Numbered from the stretch's first letter, positions 43,087 through 51,849 are shown. The stretch is 64,000 bases of DNA from Brevibacillus daliensis (GCF_021245735.1 NZ_JAJISB010000020.1:62001-126000), one strand, 5' to 3'. Made by a program: numbers and translations. Notes: generated from the letters alone by a model not told the origin.

Positions 43087-45306
43087 GTGAAGGTCATCAT
43101 TGCAGAAAAACCGGATCAGGCAAGTAAATTGGCTAGTCCATTTCCCCATAAAAAACAACAAGGGTATATTGAAATTCGCCCAAATAGCTTATTTCCGGAA
43201 GGGGCCATTGCCACATGGGCAATCGGTCATATTTGTGAGCTTTTGCCGCCGGAGGAATATAATCCTGCTTGGAAAAAGTGGGCGGTTGAATCGTTACCCA
43301 TTATTCCGGAACATTTTTCTTATCGGGTAACAAAAAGTAAATACAAGCAATTTCAGGTAATTCAGCAATTATTGAAGCGACCAGATATAACAGGAGTCAT
43401 TCATGCGGGCGATGCCGGGCGAGAAGGGGAACTGATTGTTCGAACAATTCTTATGACCTGTAAAATTAAAAAGCCCATGCAACGACTATGGATTTCATCG
43501 TTAACAGATAAGTCAATCATTGATGGCTTTACGAATTTATTACAGGAAACAGATACCCGCAATCTCTATTATGAGGCGTACAGCAGGGCATGTGCAGATT
43601 GGCTGATAGGAATGAATGCATCTCGCATTTATACGATTTTACTAAAGCAAAAAGGGATCTCTGATGTGTTTTCCGCAGGACGTGTTCAGACTCCTACACT
43701 TGCGCTTGTAGTAAAACGTGAAAAAGAGATCGCCAACTTTACATCGGAACCATTTTGGGAGGTCCTCGCTTCCTTTCAGATTGAAGGGAAAAAATATGAT
43801 GGGATTTGGCAAAAAGATGGTGAGTCTCGTCTGTTTGACCAGCAGATGGCAGAGCGAATCGCTCAGTTTTGTGAGAAAAAACCCGCTCGTGTGCAAGAGG
43901 TTAAAAAAGAACGGAAAGAGTTTTTACCACCATTCCTGTTCAATTTATCTTCATTGCAAGCTACAGCTAACAAGCTATATAAATATTCACCAAAGTCAAC
44001 ACTAGATATTGCCCAACAGTTGTATATGAAAGGTTATATTTCTTACCCACGTTCTGATTCTAGCTTTGTCACACCCGGAGAGGCCAAGACATTTCCAGAT
44101 ATTCTGGACAAATTAGCAAAAAAAGAGGAGTATCAGACATTTTTCCCTGCACCGATTTCTTCCATTCAGCAGAATAAACGATACGTGAATGAAAAAAAGG
44201 TAACTGATCACTATGCGATCATCCCAACTGAGCAGGTTCCAAACACAAGTAAATTGTCTCAGGAAGAGCGGAATATCTATGATTTGATCGTGCGTAGATT
44301 AATTGCTGCTCATTATGAATCTGCCATTTTTGATTATACGAACATTACTACGTTAGTGGATGAACGTGCCACATTTATTAGTAAAGGGAAGTTTCAGGTA
44401 CAAGCTGGCTGGCGTACCGTATTGTTTCAGGAAAAGGATGAGGATGAGAAGGATGAGGAAAAGCTTCTTCCCCCTCTTGAAGAAAATGAAACAGGCAAAG
44501 TGAGTAAAGTGAAAGTGAAATCTGGGAAAACACAACCTCCTAAGCGATACACAGAGGGACAGTTGATTACCTTGATGAAGACAGCAGGAAAACATTTAGA
44601 TAACAAGGATCTGGAGAAAGTTCTGAGTAAGACGGAAGGGCTGGGAACAGAAGCGACTCGTGCCAGCATTATTACGATGTTAAAAGATCGGAAATATATT
44701 GAAGTCAAAAAAAATCAGGTGTTTGCGACTCAAAAAGGAATTCTCTTAATAGATGCGATAGGTGATAAAATATTAGCTTCACCTGAGATGACAGCACGAT
44801 GGGAACAGCGACTGGCAGAAATTGGTCAAGGAGCTGCCTCTGCACAAGCGTTCATGGAACAAGTGAAGAAGTTAACGCATAAAATTGTGCTGGATGCTAC
44901 GGAGCAGTCTGCCCAATGGAATTTTGATGGTGTTGATTTGGAAGCTATGCCTGCTACTAGCTCCAAATTTACTGTAGGAAAAAAGGTGGCAAAGTGCCGT
45001 GTGTGTGGCGGGAGTATTGTTGATAAGGGTAAATTTTATGGCTGCGATCAGTTTAATAAAACAGGATGTAAAGTGACATTACCAAAGAAGCTCCTCACTA
45101 AATCTCTCTCGATGACCATTGTGAAAAAATTGATGGAAGACGGAACTACAAATGTTATGAAAGGATTTAAAAAAGGGGAGAAAACTTTTGATGCCAGGCT
45201 GGTATGGGAAGATGAGAAACAGCAATTTACCTTCCAGTTTGAAAACAACTATGCCTCAACGTCACGCCCCTCTAACAAAAAAATGACAGAGGCCTTGTAC
45301 TCGTAA
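43087..45306 (+). CDS. topB: DNA topoisomerase III
   Basis: This 739-residue type IA topoisomerase relaxes and decatenates DNA through a tyrosine link. It has the Toprim motifs VIIAEKPDQASKLA (start) and HAGDAGREGELIVR (about 103-116), SAGRVQTPTLALV (about 196-208), the active-site tyrosine in GYISYPRSDSSF (about 316-327), GLGTEATRA, and a C-terminal zinc-like segment CRVCGGSIVDKGKFYGC. Its length and motif set are those of Bacillus TopB. GTG 43087 follows GGGAGGAAATAAAC. Confidence 0.96.
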   Translation: MKVIIAEKPDQASKLASPFPHKKQQGYIEIRPNSLFPEGAIATWAIGHICELLPPEEYNPAWKKWAVESLPIIPEHFSYRVTKSKYKQFQVIQQLLKRPDITGVIHAGDAGREGELIVRTILMTCKIKKPMQRLWISSLTDKSIIDGFTNLLQETDTRNLYYEAYSRACADWLIGMNASRIYTILLKQKGISDVFSAGRVQTPTLALVVKREKEIANFTSEPFWEVLASFQIEGKKYDGIWQKDGESRLFDQQMAERIAQFCEKKPARVQEVKKERKEFLPPFLFNLSSLQATANKLYKYSPKSTLDIAQQLYMKGYISYPRSDSSFVTPGEAKTFPDILDKLAKKEEYQTFFPAPISSIQQNKRYVNEKKVTDHYAIIPTEQVPNTSKLSQEERNIYDLIVRRLIAAHYESAIFDYTNITTLVDERATFISKGKFQVQAGWRTVLFQEKDEDEKDEEKLLPPLEENETGKVSKVKVKSGKTQPPKRYTEGQLITLMKTAGKHLDNKDLEKVLSKTEGLGTEATRASIITMLKDRKYIEVKKNQVFATQKGILLIDAIGDKILASPEMTARWEQRLAEIGQGAASAQAFMEQVKKLTHKIVLDATEQSAQWNFDGVDLEAMPATSSKFTVGKKVAKCRVCGGSIVDKGKFYGCDQFNKTGCKVTLPKKLLTKSLSMTIVKKLMEDGTTNVMKGFKKGEKTFDARLVWEDEKQQFTFQFENNYASTSRPSNKKMTEALYS

Positions 45307-45344
45307 CGAGAACGAACGCACAAATGCCAACATAACGAAGAGAG

Positions 45345-46526
45345 ATGGTGTTACATGTGGTACAGTTGAATCCTATTTCCACACAAGAGAGGATTCATTC
45401 CCTTGATATGATTCGGGGATTTGCTATTTTTGGGATTTTTCTCGTTAATTTTCCTACCATAATGGGTATGGCAGATATTAAACCTATTGGTTATACGGCA
45501 GGAGTAGATGCGACCGTTCGATTTCTCTATGATCTTCTGATTCAAACTAAGTTCTACTCCATTTTCGCCTTTTTGTTCGGGTTGGGATTCTACCTCTTTA
45601 TGAAAAAGGCAGAAGAGAAAGGGAAAAGGATGTACTCGTTGTTCGTACGACGTCTGCTCATTCTTCTCCTGTTTGGTGTTCTGCACCTGGTTCTACTCTG
45701 GTATGGTGATATCCTGCACCTGTATGCCTTGACAGGATTCTGGCTGTTATTGTTTTATAAACGCAATCCGCGGACGATACTCATATGGTCGATTGGGCTA
45801 ATAACATCATTTGCTCTCTTAATGCTTTCTGTATCAAGTGTAGACTTACCGACTGGTCAGATTTCTTTGCAACCAGCTCCATTCAATGGATTACTCGATT
45901 ATTCTGCGGTTGTAGCAGAACGAATCAAGCTGATTGGCAGTTTGCTCATTTGGAACAGTATTCTATATCAACCCGAGGTGCTCGGTCTCTTTTTACTTGG
46001 CTTATATGCTGGTAAAAAAGAATGGTTTAGACGCGTCCCAGAATTGGTGGGAAAAATCAGGATCATCCAGTTCATCAGTTTGGGCCTTAGTGCAATGCTG
46101 GCTGTACCCATGTTTATCTACTATGTTAATGCTGATGTATATGTTTCCGAGCAAATATACGGATATATTCATCTAACAGGAAAAACCCTTTCCGTTTTTT
46201 ATGTATGTACGTTGATGTTACTGTATCAGAAGCAAGCCTGGAGAAAGAGATTGGAAGGGTTCACTTTTGTTGGTCGCATGGCATTAAGCAATTATTTGGG
46301 ACAGACATTTTTCAGTCTCCTCCTGTTTTCGTTCTTGATTCCTAATACGGCGAGTATCCCGTTGTGGGTAGGAACTATATACTGTTTTACCATGTATATG
46401 TTACAAATCTTGTTTAGCCGTTGGTGGTTAGCTCGATATGCATTTGGACCAATGGAATGGTTATGGCGCTGTGGCACTTATGGCACCATTCAGCCGTTAC
46501 GTCACTTGGAGAAAAGACCACGGTAA
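45345..46526 (+). CDS. DUF418 (YeiB-like) membrane protein
   Basis: This 393-residue protein has about ten membrane segments. RIHSLDMIRGFAIFGIFLVN near the start and the C-terminal DUF418 domain (FVGRMALSNYLGQTFFSLLLF, then WWLARYAFGPMEWLWRCGTYG) identify the YeiB/DUF418 family, whose role is unknown though some members act in exopolysaccharide or acyl transfer. Start choice is uncertain: ATG 45345 is close to the AGAGAG site, and GTG 45357 (MVQLNP) is as likely. It stands 38 nt after topB. Confidence 0.88.
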   Translation: MVLHVVQLNPISTQERIHSLDMIRGFAIFGIFLVNFPTIMGMADIKPIGYTAGVDATVRFLYDLLIQTKFYSIFAFLFGLGFYLFMKKAEEKGKRMYSLFVRRLLILLLFGVLHLVLLWYGDILHLYALTGFWLLLFYKRNPRTILIWSIGLITSFALLMLSVSSVDLPTGQISLQPAPFNGLLDYSAVVAERIKLIGSLLIWNSILYQPEVLGLFLLGLYAGKKEWFRRVPELVGKIRIIQFISLGLSAMLAVPMFIYYVNADVYVSEQIYGYIHLTGKTLSVFYVCTLMLLYQKQAWRKRLEGFTFVGRMALSNYLGQTFFSLLLFSFLIPNTASIPLWVGTIYCFTMYMLQILFSRWWLARYAFGPMEWLWRCGTYGTIQPLRHLEKRPR

Positions 46527-46550
46527 CAAAACGGTCATGACCGTTTTGTT
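46525..46550. terminator. Perfect 26-bp palindrome at the end of the DUF418 gene
   Basis: AACAAAACGGTCA at 46525-46537 is followed at once by its exact reverse complement at 46538-46550. It starts at the stop codon of the DUF418 gene and ends in TTTTGTT, so it likely works as a terminator, but the lack of any loop is also typical of an operator. Confidence 0.6.
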
Positions 46551-46631
46551 GGACCGCAAGCAGTCACATCCAATTATCATGAAACATCAGGATGTAAATT
46601 CTGGTGTTTTTTCTTTTTATCTAAGAAAAGG

Positions 46632-46660
46632 TTGAACAATCAAGTATTATCCGTTACAAT
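46632..46660 (+). promoter_or_regulatory. Sigma-A promoter of the lysine permease
   Basis: TTGAAC at 46632-46637, a 17-bp spacer and TACAAT at 46655-46660, some 45 nt before the lysine riboswitch. Confidence 0.7.
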
Positions 46661-46700
46661 TCAACTTATCAAGCAATTGAATATGCAAATCCTCATCTTA

Positions 46701-46950
46701 TCTGGTGAGGTAGAGGTCGCGGTTTTTAAGAGTATGGTAGACGAGACTTAGAGGTGTCAGAGACTCTATCAGAAAGGAAAGACCGCCGAAGCTTACGATA
46801 TGACTCTGCATGCGTAGGCTGGGGCTGTTACCGAAAGGGACAGAACTGTCACGTTTATTTACCGATAAACGTGTTGCGCTATCTTCATGGAAGGTATGAT
46901 GTGGGTACTGATAAATCCGACCACATGATTGATGCTGCCGGATTTTTTTA
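46701..46950 (+). promoter_or_regulatory. Lysine riboswitch (L box)
   Basis: The leader has the L-box pieces in order: TAGAGGTCGCGG (about 46711), GAGTATGG, CCGCCGAAGC, GGCTGGGGCTGTTACCGAAA, and CTGTCACG (about 46846-46853). A terminator follows, AAATCCG (46913-46919) with CGGATTTTTT (46939 on). Bound lysine would favour the terminator and shut off the permease gene that starts 59 nt later. Confidence 0.9.
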
Positions 46951-47008
46951 TTTTTCCCCACCTTCCTTGTACGACTAGCATGAATCGACAAAAAGGGGGA
47001 GTTTTTAC

Positions 47009-48472
47009 ATGTCAACGAATTCAACAGCGAATAACACAGAACCGCAACTACAACGTGGTCTCAAAGCACGTCATTTAATGATGATTGCTCTTGGGGGCTC
47101 CATTGGTACAGGATTATTTTTAGCAAGTGGTGGAGCTATCTCTCAAGCAGGTCCAGGTGGTGCAATCGTTGCTTATGCAGCTATTGGTATCATGGTTTAC
47201 TTCTTAATGACCAGTTTGGGTGAGATGGCTGCTTATATGCCTGAATCAGGCTCGTTCAGTACGTACGCAACAAAGTTTGTAGATCCAGCGTTAGGCTTTG
47301 CTCTTGGTTGGAACTATTGGTATAACTGGGCTATTACAATTGCTGCCGAGTTATCTGCGGCAACGCTTCTGATGAAATTCTGGTTCCCAGACAGCAACTC
47401 CATGATCTGGAGCGGTCTGTTCCTCTTGATTATGTTTGGAATCAACTATTTGTCTGTACGAGGTTTTGGTGAATCGGAATATTGGTTCTCCATGATTAAG
47501 GTAGCAACCGTCATTATTTTCCTCGTAGTTGGTCTATTGATGATTTTTGGAATTATGGGTGGAGAAGCAGTAGGCTTCGATAACTTTACTGTAGATAATG
47601 CACCATTTAACGGTGGTTTTATGGCGATGCTCGGTGTATTCATGATCGCCGGATTCTCTTTCCAAGGTACGGAATTGATTGGGGTTGCCGCTGGTGAGAG
47701 TGATGAGCCAGAGAAAAATATACCGAGAGCAATTAAACAAGTGTTCTGGCGTATCATTTTGTTCTATATCCTAGCGATTTTCGTAATTGGTTTATTAATC
47801 CCTTATACCAGCCCTAATCTGGTTGGCGGTGATATCGAGAATATCGCCATGAGTCCATTCACGATGGTATTTGAAAAAGCGGGCCTTGCTTTTGCTGCAT
47901 CTGTAATGAATGCTGTCATCTTATCAGCCGTACTTTCTGCTGGTAACTCTGGCATGTACGCTTCTACACGCATGTTGTGGGCTTTGGCGAAGGAAGGGAA
48001 AGCACCAAAATTCTTCACCAAACTAAACAAACGTGGTATCCCGATTTACTGCTTAATCCTAACAGCATCTGTAGGGATGGTTGCTTTCTTTGCTTCCATG
48101 TTTGGAGATGGTGCGGTTTACACTTGGTTATTAAACGCTTCTGGTATGTCAGGCTTCATTGCCTGGTTAGGTATTGCAATTAGCCATTATCGTTTCCGTC
48201 GTGCCTATGTTGCGCAAGGAAGAGATTTGAAAGACCTGCCATTTAAAGCAAAATGGTTCCCGTTTGGTCCACTGTTTGCTTTTGCGCTATGTATCATTGT
48301 TATTCTGGGTCAAAACTATCAGGCATTGCTTGGTGGTCAAATTGACTGGAATAGCGTAATGGTTTCCTATATTGGAATCCCGCTTTTCTTAATACTATGG
48401 CTTGGTTATAAACTTGCGAAAAAGACAAAAGTCGTGAAGCTTGAGGAATGTCAGTTTCCAGTGAAAAAATAA
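47009..48472 (+). CDS. lysP: Lysine permease (APC family, LysP-type)
   Basis: This 487-residue transporter has 12 membrane segments and the amino acid permease features RGLKARHLMMIALGGSIGTGLFLASG (about 16-41), SLGEMAAYMPESGSF, GWNYWYNWA, and FSFQGTELIGVAAGESDEPEKNIPRAI. The last is characteristic of the LysP/AAT group. The lysine riboswitch in front makes lysine uptake the likely function. ATG 47009 follows AAAGGGGGAG. A terminator follows the stop codon by about 18 nt. Confidence 0.92.
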   Translation: MSTNSTANNTEPQLQRGLKARHLMMIALGGSIGTGLFLASGGAISQAGPGGAIVAYAAIGIMVYFLMTSLGEMAAYMPESGSFSTYATKFVDPALGFALGWNYWYNWAITIAAELSAATLLMKFWFPDSNSMIWSGLFLLIMFGINYLSVRGFGESEYWFSMIKVATVIIFLVVGLLMIFGIMGGEAVGFDNFTVDNAPFNGGFMAMLGVFMIAGFSFQGTELIGVAAGESDEPEKNIPRAIKQVFWRIILFYILAIFVIGLLIPYTSPNLVGGDIENIAMSPFTMVFEKAGLAFAASVMNAVILSAVLSAGNSGMYASTRMLWALAKEGKAPKFFTKLNKRGIPIYCLILTASVGMVAFFASMFGDGAVYTWLLNASGMSGFIAWLGIAISHYRFRRAYVAQGRDLKDLPFKAKWFPFGPLFAFALCIIVILGQNYQALLGGQIDWNSVMVSYIGIPLFLILWLGYKLAKKTKVVKLEECQFPVKK

Positions 48473-48489
48473 TAGATAGCATATGGATG

Positions 48490-48543
48490 AAAGCCACTCT
48501 GATATTGGAAGGTCGTTGGACCTGATCGGAGTGGCTTTTTCTA
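48490..48543 (+). terminator. Terminator after lysP
   Basis: AAAGCCACTCTGAT pairs with ATCGGAGTGGCTTT, inner AGGTC/GACCT, and a run of T follows. Confidence 0.85.
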
Positions 48544-48642
48544 TAACGGTATCAGAAAGTATAAACATCGAAGGATCACATCCTGATACGCATGAAAAAC
48601 ATCCGCTAAGGAAGGACCAGCTTCTTCGTCAGGACTTCGATT

Positions 48643-48709
48643 ATCGACAAAAGAAGTGATAAGATGTATGCACCTTTCGACAGGTTTTCCAAATTGATTA
48701 CCTTATACT
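48643..48709 (+). promoter_or_regulatory. Candidate Spo0A-activated promoter of the DUF4912 gene
   Basis: ATCGACAAA at 48643-48651 (8 of 9 to the reversed 0A box) and TTCGACAGG at 48676-48684 (7 of 9, core TTCGACA exact) are 33 bp apart. The second covers a -35-like TCGACA (48677-48682) lying 21 bp before TATACT (48704-48709). All distances are the same as in the spoIIG promoter of this window. Confidence 0.55.
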
Positions 48710-48743
48710 GAATGTACTTGATAGGGAAAGGAGTTCAACCTTC

Positions 48744-49136
48744 ATGAAAGAGATAACGAAACAATTGAGGGATCACTCTATTACGATACTTCCTTTAGCT
48801 CCAAGTGCAATCTATGTATATTGGAATCTTTCTCGGCATCGCTTACAAATGATTGCGGGGTATATACAACAAGATGAATCAAAAGTACAAAAAGGAATTC
48901 GCCTTTATCAGAAGAAAGATAGAGATGATCATGGTAGTGAATACAGGGATATCATCTTCCAAGAACAAGGAAATTCATGCTATTTATCCAATCTGCAAGA
49001 AGATCACATATATCTGGTAGAATTCGGGCTGTATTTTTCTGGTCAATTTTGTCCCATTCTTCGTTCTGATTGGGTACAAGTTAGCCGTGCAATATTTTCA
49101 TCCTCTCAACAGTTACCACACCCCCATCATCATTGA
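48744..49136 (+). CDS. DUF4912-like protein with His-rich tail
   Basis: This 130-residue protein has the DUF4912 pattern: SAIYVYWNLSRHRLQMIAG (about 20-38), a middle strand with IRLYQKKD, GNSCYLSNLQEDHIYLVEFGLYFSGQFCPILRSDWVQVSR (about 75-115). The function of the family is unknown. The C-terminal PHPHHH is encoded inside the terminator hairpin. ATG 48744 follows GGGAAAGGAG. The promoter in front resembles spoIIG, which suggests expression early in sporulation. Confidence 0.75.
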   Translation: MKEITKQLRDHSITILPLAPSAIYVYWNLSRHRLQMIAGYIQQDESKVQKGIRLYQKKDRDDHGSEYRDIIFQEQGNSCYLSNLQEDHIYLVEFGLYFSGQFCPILRSDWVQVSRAIFSSSQQLPHPHHH

Positions 49137-49147
49137 TGGGGGTTTTA
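49119..49147 (+). terminator. Terminator overlapping the end of the DUF4912 gene
   Basis: ACCCCCATCA pairs with TGATGGGGGT around TCAT, followed by TTT. The stop codon TGA (49134-49136) lies in the 3' arm. Confidence 0.85.
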
Positions 49148-49180
49148 CTGTATTAGATGTTGTTTATGTTGCTTACTTTA

Positions 49181-49199
49181 GTGCTTCTTCTGCGAACGG
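49181..49199 (+). repeat. Fragment of the hairpin repeat element
   Basis: GTGCTTCTTCTGCGAACGG matches 18 of 19 bases of the right arm of the element copy at 63959-63977. No partner arm is seen near by, so it is a remnant. Confidence 0.6.
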
Positions 49200-49231
49200 G
49201 TTTTAGGTAACAAAGAGAACCAACTGCCCGA

Positions 49232-49435
49232 AAAACCAGGTTCTCTTTTCACACAGAGCGACTTGGCGAAGCCCAGCTTAGCGGAGCATTATTCATCGGG
49301 AAAAAGAAGCGAAACGAGAGCAACTTACAGTGAATGCATCGTTTTGAGCTTCCCCGATGAATAATGTGGAGCGGACAGTTCAACCCCTTGCAGGGCGAAG
49401 ACTTTTAGCGATGGGTGAAAAGAGAAGCTGGTTTT
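49232..49435. repeat. Nested long hairpin of about 200 nt, unknown
   Basis: Outer arms at 49232-49252 and 49415-49435 match as inverted repeats in 20 of 21 positions (AAAACCAG ... CTTTTCAC). Inner arms CATTATTCATCGGG (49287-49300) and CCCGATGAATAATG (49353-49366) match exactly and continue as GAAGC/GCTTC and AAACGA/TCGTTT. No open frame is visible. It may be a miniature mobile element or a structured RNA upstream of the phosphohexomutase gene. I see nothing else in 49148-49575. Confidence 0.75.
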
Positions 49436-49575
49436 ACCCACATATGGTAGGTAGAGAATGATCTTTTTTCATGATAACCCTAAGGGGAAAATCCTCATAC
49501 TTTTCAGTAGCTCTCATATAAGTTAAAAGGAGAAACTGGCTGTAAAACTCTATTTGTGGCTACAGGAGGGATAGT

Positions 49576-51009
49576 ATGAGTGGAAAGATTGCATTTGGAA
49601 CGGATGGTTGGCGGGCAATTTTCGCAGATCAATTTACGATGGAAAATGTCAGGGTTGTTACGAAAGCGATTGCTCTTTATACGGAAGAAAACGGGCTTAA
49701 GGAACGTGGTGTGATTGTTGGTTATGATAGGAGGTTTATGGGACGTTCGTTCGCAGAGGAAGTAGGAAAAGTGTTAACAGCGCATGGCATTCTTACCTTC
49801 CTGGTGAATGACGCAACGCCTACACCGATTGTTGCTTTTGGAGTGAAGCATTTCGGTGTTAGTGGCGCCATTATGTTAACGGCAAGTCATAATCCTCCTG
49901 AATACAACGGGATTAAATATATTCCCGAGTATGCAGGTCCAGCATCTGCAAGCATTACCTCAAGATTAGAGGAGCTTATTTCACAAATTCAAATAGACAC
50001 CAAACAGGTTGACACCATGCAAATTAAAAAAGCAAAAGCATTGAAGCTATACAAGCCTATTCTGTTAAAGCCACATTATGAAGCACATATCAGGAGGCTA
50101 ATTCAACTTGAAACCATCAAGCAAGCAGGTCTTGCTGTAGTAGTTGATGCCATGCATGGAGCTGGGAGTGGGTATATGGGTCCTATCTTGCAAGAGGCAG
50201 GAGTAAAAGTAACCAGCATTCGGACGGAGAATGATCCGTTATTTGGTGGAAGCATGCCTGATCCTACGAAAAAACACTTATCATTACTTCAGAGTCGTGT
50301 TGTGGAAGAAGGAGCAGCCTTAGGGTTGGCCAATGATGGTGATGCAGACCGATTCGGTGTAGTGGACAGTGATGGGCGATATATTTCGCCTAATGAAGTT
50401 CTTGTTATGCTAACGTATCATCTTCTGAAAAATAGACAGCTCCGCGGGAAAATCGTCAGAACAGTTGCTACGACTCATCTGCTGGATCGAATTGCACAAG
50501 CATACGGTTTAGAGCTGATTGAAACGCCAGTTGGATTCAAATATATTGGAGCTGAAATGGAAAAGGGAAATGTTCTAATTGGCGGAGAAGAGAGCGGAGG
50601 GGCGAGTATCCTTGGACATATCCCCGAAAAAGATGGTATTCTAATAAATCTACTTCTCACCGAGATGTGCGCGTATGAAGGCAAAAAGATAGATCAGATA
50701 TTAAATGAAATTTATAGTCAGTTTGGACAGCTTTTTTCAGCCAGATTAGATATGAAAGTAAAAAATAAGAAGCGATTCTTGCAGTACATGGAAAAGCATC
50801 CCCTGCATCAAGTAGCAGGGTACACTGTTACCTCCATTGGTCGAATAGATGGATGGAAAATAGTATTAGAGGATGGAGATTGGATCTTAATCAGACCATC
50901 CGGTACGGAGCCATTAATACGAATCTACTGTGAAGCAAATGGACAGGAAGAGTTGGATAAAGTATTGGAAGCTGTGCGGGATTGGATTGAAGAAGGTGAG
51001 GATGGGTGA
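49576..51009 (+). CDS. Phosphoglucomutase/phosphomannomutase family protein
   Basis: This 477-residue alpha-D-phosphohexomutase moves a phosphate between the 1- and 6-positions of a hexose. Signature segments are KIAFGTDGWRAIFADQFT (start), TASHNPPEYNGIKY with the catalytic phosphoserine (about 103-116), the metal loop NDGDADRFG (about 254-262), the sugar-binding GGEESGG (about 335-341), and the phosphate-binding RPSGTEPLIRIY (about 437-448). Sequence does not settle glucose or mannose; GlmM is less likely as the start motif differs. ATG 49576 follows CAGGAGGGATAGT. Confidence 0.9.
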   Translation: MSGKIAFGTDGWRAIFADQFTMENVRVVTKAIALYTEENGLKERGVIVGYDRRFMGRSFAEEVGKVLTAHGILTFLVNDATPTPIVAFGVKHFGVSGAIMLTASHNPPEYNGIKYIPEYAGPASASITSRLEELISQIQIDTKQVDTMQIKKAKALKLYKPILLKPHYEAHIRRLIQLETIKQAGLAVVVDAMHGAGSGYMGPILQEAGVKVTSIRTENDPLFGGSMPDPTKKHLSLLQSRVVEEGAALGLANDGDADRFGVVDSDGRYISPNEVLVMLTYHLLKNRQLRGKIVRTVATTHLLDRIAQAYGLELIETPVGFKYIGAEMEKGNVLIGGEESGGASILGHIPEKDGILINLLLTEMCAYEGKKIDQILNEIYSQFGQLFSARLDMKVKNKKRFLQYMEKHPLHQVAGYTVTSIGRIDGWKIVLEDGDWILIRPSGTEPLIRIYCEANGQEELDKVLEAVRDWIEEGEDG

Positions 51010-51102
51010 AAGGTAATCGTATATGATTAATCAGTATGGGTCCTCTCTATTTACGAAGAGTGTTACAATAGAAGGAGACGCGAAAGCGAAAAGAGGGTAA
51101 CA

Positions 51103-51765
51103 ATGAAACTGGAGAAGGAACAAATTGAGTATTTAGTAAAAGAGCTTGTACTGGAATCGGCTTCTCCTGATGACCCTGTGCAAGTTGTTTATACTCCGCC
51201 TCCGTGGGAAGTTGTCGGGACTGGTAACTATGCAGGTGTACTATCTCATCCTGATTACCCTGATGTGGTAGTGAAAGTATACGCTCCAGGTAGACCGGGG
51301 TTAAAAGAGGAGCGAGAAGTGTACAGGAAGTTGGGAGAATCTTCTTATTTTCCGATTTGCTATGGTAGTGGAGAAAATTATCTGATTATTAAAAGGATGC
51401 GAGGTATCTCACTTTTTGACTGTGTTCGGCATGGGGTTCCCATTCCTGAATCCGTCATTTCCGAAGTAGATACGGCCTTGGAAGAAGCTAGAGCAAAAGG
51501 ACTATTCCCACAGGATGTTCACGGTAAGAATGTATTAATGTATCAAGGACATGCTTTTATTATTGATGTAGCAGCTTATAACCTACCTGGGAATGACCAG
51601 AAGTGGGAAGATTTACGCAAGGCATATTATAAAATCTATATGCCATTTTTTAAGGACCGTCATTATAAGGTGCCTTTATGGATGCTAGAAGTCGTACGAA
51701 AAGGGTATCGATTCTATCGAAAGACCAAAAGACGGTTTCAAAAAAGTAAAATGAGACAACCATAG
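51103..51765 (+). CDS. Small atypical protein kinase-like protein
   Basis: This 220-residue protein has a compact kinase fold: a glycine loop-like VGTGNYAGVLSH (about 38-49), the ATP lysine in DVVVKVYAPG, FPQDVHGKNVLM as the catalytic loop (Asp and Asn in DVHGKN, about 138-143), and FIIDVAAYN in place of DFG. It resembles the short serine/threonine or lipopolysaccharide-kinase-like proteins of Bacilli (YrzF-like); the substrate is unknown. The C-terminus is basic. ATG 51103 follows AAAAGAGGGTAAC. It stands between the phosphohexomutase and lspA. Confidence 0.75.
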   Translation: MKLEKEQIEYLVKELVLESASPDDPVQVVYTPPPWEVVGTGNYAGVLSHPDYPDVVVKVYAPGRPGLKEEREVYRKLGESSYFPICYGSGENYLIIKRMRGISLFDCVRHGVPIPESVISEVDTALEEARAKGLFPQDVHGKNVLMYQGHAFIIDVAAYNLPGNDQKWEDLRKAYYKIYMPFFKDRHYKVPLWMLEVVRKGYRFYRKTKRRFQKSKMRQP

Positions 51766-51779
51766 ATAAGGGAACGCGG

Positions 51780-51809
51780 TTGCTCAAGTGATTTTGCCTG
51801 TGGTACAAT
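51780..51809 (+). promoter_or_regulatory. Candidate sigma-A promoter of lspA
   Basis: TTGCTC at 51780-51785, an 18-bp spacer and TACAAT at 51804-51809, about 40 nt before the lspA start. Confidence 0.55.
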
Positions 51810-51849
51810 TTGCGATGTTACTTAAACCATTATGCAAGAGGAGGCCGTT

